The position numbers and the translations under genes were made by a program. The notes under the pieces were generated by a model. The model was not told the DNA's origin and made no database searches. It saw only the letters and a list, made by a program, of their open reading frames with translations. A stretch of DNA of 64,000 bases from Arenibacter troitsensis. GTDB taxonomy: Bacteria; Bacteroidota; Bacteroidia; Flavobacteriales; Flavobacteriaceae. The stretch lies in assembly GCF_900177645.1 (NCBI RefSeq), contig NZ_FXAO01000001.1, positions 708,712 through 772,711 on the forward strand. Reading direction: 5' to 3'. Below, one piece after another: positions 62,046 through 64,000 of the stretch. Every line of letters starts with the position of its first letter. The stretch's first letter is position 1.

Positions 62046-62774
62046 ATGAAAATCATTGCAATGATACCGGCTCGTTATGCAGCCTCAAGATTTCCTGGGA
62101 AGCTTATGCAGGACCTTCAAGGGAAACCTGTAATACAAAGAACCTATGAAGCGGCTTTAAAAACCGGTTTGTTTCAGGAAGTTTATGTAGTTACGGACAG
62201 TACTACTATATATGATACGATTACCAACATAGGTGGCAAGGCCATCATGAGTGAAAAGCAGCATGAATGCGGAAGCGACCGTATTGCCGAGGCAGTGGAA
62301 TCCATGGATGTGGATATCATCGTAAATGTGCAGGGAGATGAGCCATTTACGGACAGGGAAAGCTTGGCCAGTGTAATCGAAGTTTTTAAGGATGATGTTA
62401 AGAAAGAAATAGATTTGGCATCCTTAATGACCAGGATTACGGATTGGGTGGAGATTAATGACCCCAATACCGTAAAGGTTATAGTGGACAATCAAAATTT
62501 TGCCCTCTATTTTTCACGGGCCCCAATTCCATATCCCAGATCAAGGGAGTTGGACATACCTTATTTTAAGCACAAAGGAATCTATGCCTTTAGGAAAAGT
62601 GCATTGATGGATTTTCAGAGATTGCCAATGCTTATTTTGGAAGCCACGGAAAAAATAGAAGCCATTCGGTACCTGGAATACGGTAAAAAAATAAAGATGG
62701 TAGAAACTAGTGTTACGGGGATAGAAATAGATACGCCGGAAGATTTGGAAAAAGCAAAGAAGGAATGGAAGTAG
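62046..62774 (+). CDS. kdsB: 3-deoxy-manno-octulosonate cytidylyltransferase
   Basis: 242 aa. The N-terminal nucleotide-binding motif [24 protein letters not shown] is at about 6-29, NVQGDEPF near 97-104, and the sugar-binding region [14 protein letters not shown] and [11 protein letters not shown] follows. It activates Kdo (or Kdo8N) to the CMP form for lipid A core synthesis. Overlaps the HAD gene by 10 nt; the next gene is KdnB-like, so the true substrate may be 8-amino-Kdo. Confidence 0.95.
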   Translation: MKIIAMIPARYAASRFPGKLMQDLQGKPVIQRTYEAALKTGLFQEVYVVTDSTTIYDTITNIGGKAIMSEKQHECGSDRIAEAVESMDVDIIVNVQGDEPFTDRESLASVIEVFKDDVKKEIDLASLMTRITDWVEINDPNTVKVIVDNQNFALYFSRAPIPYPRSRELDIPYFKHKGIYAFRKSALMDFQRLPMLILEATEKIEAIRYLEYGKKIKMVETSVTGIEIDTPEDLEKAKKEWK

Positions 62775-63466
62775 ATTTTGGTAATATTACGGTGGTGGGG
62801 TTTGATGCCGATGATACCCTTTGGGTAAATGAAACGTATTTTAGGAATGCGGAGGAAAAATTTGCCAGTCTTTTGGATAGCTATGAAACGAAGAATCAAA
62901 TAGATCAGGAACTATTCAAAACAGAGATCAAGAACCTTGAGCTATATGGTTATGGTATTAAGGGTTTTATGCTTTCTATGATAGAATCTGCCTTAGATCT
63001 GTCGAATAATAGGATTTCGCAAGCAACGATTACCGAAATTTTGAATCTAGGGAAGGAAATGTTGACGCACCCAGTGGAATTATTGGACGGTGTGGAACAA
63101 GTATTGGAAGCATTGAAGGACAAATATCGGCTAATAGTATTGACCAAAGGGGATTTGTTGGACCAGGAGAGGAAATTGGAAAAATCCGGCCTTTCCCAAT
63201 ATTTTCATCATGTAGAAGTTCTGAGCGATAAAAAGGAAGAAAATTATAAGAATCTTTTGGAGCATTTGGAAATTCCTGTGGAGGAGTTTTTAATGATCGG
63301 AAATTCTTTAAAATCGGATGTACTGCCAATACTGAAAATAGGAGCACAAGCCGTGCATATTCCTTTTCATACTACTTGGCTGCACGAGGAGGTAAGGATG
63401 GAGGAACATAACAATGATCATCTTACCTTAAGCACTATTTCCGATATTTTAAAGTATCTTAAATAA
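62765..63466 (+). CDS. HAD-superfamily hydrolase
   Basis: 233 aa. HAD motif I is [10 protein letters not shown] (nucleophile and acid Asp) at about 12-21, motif II LTKGD near 125, and motif [16 protein letters not shown] near 178. An alpha-helical cap sits between motifs I and II, as in YjjG-like phosphatases. Substrate unknown. It is not KdsC-like in sequence, although its position between kdsB and kdnB suggests a phosphatase acting on a sugar or intermediate of that pathway. 10-nt overlap with kdsB and 4 bp before kdnB. Confidence 0.9.
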   Translation: MEVDFGNITVVGFDADDTLWVNETYFRNAEEKFASLLDSYETKNQIDQELFKTEIKNLELYGYGIKGFMLSMIESALDLSNNRISQATITEILNLGKEMLTHPVELLDGVEQVLEALKDKYRLIVLTKGDLLDQERKLEKSGLSQYFHHVEVLSDKKEENYKNLLEHLEIPVEEFLMIGNSLKSDVLPILKIGAQAVHIPFHTTWLHEEVRMEEHNNDHLTLSTISDILKYLK

Positions 63467-63470
63467 ATTT

Positions 63471-64000
63471 ATGGATATAAAGAGTAAAAATATCAACACA
63501 ATTATAAGCCCTGAATTGAAAACGAATTACAAGAACTTTCCTATGGTGCCGCGTGTTATATTTGGTATAGGTTGTTTTGGACAGTTGGGAGAGATTTTAA
63601 TGCCAAAACGCATTAATTCCGAGGCGCCATTTATTTTTTTAGTGGACGATGTATTCGAAGGCTCTGGGCTAGTTTCTAGAATACCGCTAATTTTTAATGA
63701 TCAGTTAATATTCATTTCGGCGGACGAGGAGCCTAAAACAGACCAGGTGGATGCTTTGGTCTATAAAATTAGAAATGATTATGACCAACTCCCTTCGGGA
63801 ATTATAGGTATTGGTGGTGGCACCTTGTTGGATTTGGCAAAAGCTGTGGCGATTATGTTGACCAATAAGGGCAATGCCCATGAGTATCAAGGTTGGGATT
63901 TGGTAAAAAAACCATCCATATATCACGTGGGTATACCTACCATTAGCGGTACAGGAGCAGAAGTGTCCCGGACAACGGTGTTATTGGGCCCGGAGAAAAA
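63471..64000 (+). CDS. kdnB: KdnB-like 3-deoxy-octulosonate 8-oxidase, cut by window edge
   Basis: The first 176 codons of an iron-type alcohol dehydrogenase-like protein, running off the right edge. Motifs: VIFGIGCFGQLGE (Rossmann-like entry), IGGGTLLDLAKAV (NAD-binding glycine motif), YQGWDLVKKPS, and PTISGTGAEVSRTTVL, which is the KdnB form of the family signature. In Shewanella KdnB oxidises Kdo at C8 so that KdnA can aminate it to Kdo8N. kdnA should be downstream, outside the window. Adjacent kdsB supports the assignment. Confidence 0.85.
   Translation, partial: MDIKSKNINTIISPELKTNYKNFPMVPRVIFGIGCFGQLGEILMPKRINSEAPFIFLVDDVFEGSGLVSRIPLIFNDQLIFISADEEPKTDQVDALVYKIRNDYDQLPSGIIGIGGGTLLDLAKAVAIMLTNKGNAHEYQGWDLVKKPSIYHVGIPTISGTGAEVSRTTVLLGPEK

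Overview
The window looks like a piece of a Flavobacteriaceae (Bacteroidota) chromosome. It is AT-rich (roughly 40% GC by eye). It carries Bacteroidota-type promoters (TAnnTTTG at -7, once with TTTG 19 nt upstream). The gene families are typical of marine flavobacteria: DUF4350/DUF4129/SpoIIM-like cluster, EboA-F, KdnB, DUF3822, TMEM220, and a Lon of about 816 aa. Genus cannot be set from sequence alone; an Arenibacter/Maribacter/Zobellia-like organism is my guess. Most of the window is ordinary core genome with dense, short-spaced operons.

Layout. 1-1731: truncated TPR lipoprotein-like gene, DUF2007, small YfiM-like protein. 1761-9365: minus-strand operon SpoIIM-like / six-TM protein / DUF4129 / DUF4350 / MoxR / DUF58, with divergent RDD and TRIC-type genes. 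9447-12890: cyclophilin lipoprotein, NUDIX, acyltransferase, and an ECF sigma factor with a membrane partner. 13143-19269: type II NADH dehydrogenase, XerD, AroQ, DUF3817, LpdA, MsrB, collagen-like lipoprotein. 19450-26099: GlgB, GH31 glucosidase, M48 peptidase, UMF1-type MFS. 26128-29058: a second ECF sigma / putative anti-sigma pair with two head-GIN/DUF4097-type envelope proteins. 29278-33118: Lon, Cmk, BON-LysM. 33381-39304: RpsA, PyrR, PyrB, small STAS-like protein, RNase Z, PdxH. 39439-43542: SixA-like phosphatase, Ppk1, Ppx and MiaE. 43720-54783: the ebo locus. 54772-59794: DnaX, rnpB, a repeat-rich gap, RsmD, DUF3822 and a hypothetical. 59896-64000: RecD-like helicase, DUF4126, KdsB, HAD phosphatase, and the start of KdnB.

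Most notable biology. (1) A full set of ebo genes (eboA, then eboB-C-D-E-F) is present. eboA is cut off from the rest by its own terminator, a 96-bp fragment of a cytochrome c gene, and a 1116-aa ThuA / PQQ-propeller / PKD / cytochrome c / C-terminal-module lipoprotein. A TMEM220 gene is attached to the 3' end of the operon. (2) dnaX carries ten consecutive A residues containing an in-frame A AAA AAG heptamer exactly where the clamp-loader core ends, with stops at once in both other frames. This is a strong candidate for programmed production of a short gamma form. (3) kdsB-HAD-kdnB points to 8-amino-Kdo lipopolysaccharide. (4) A dispersed intergenic element of about 125-135 bp occurs twice (near 38.4 kb and 57.6 kb), the second copy inside a hairpin-rich gap downstream of the RNase P RNA gene.

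No tRNA or rRNA genes, CRISPR array, complete insertion sequence or prophage was seen.
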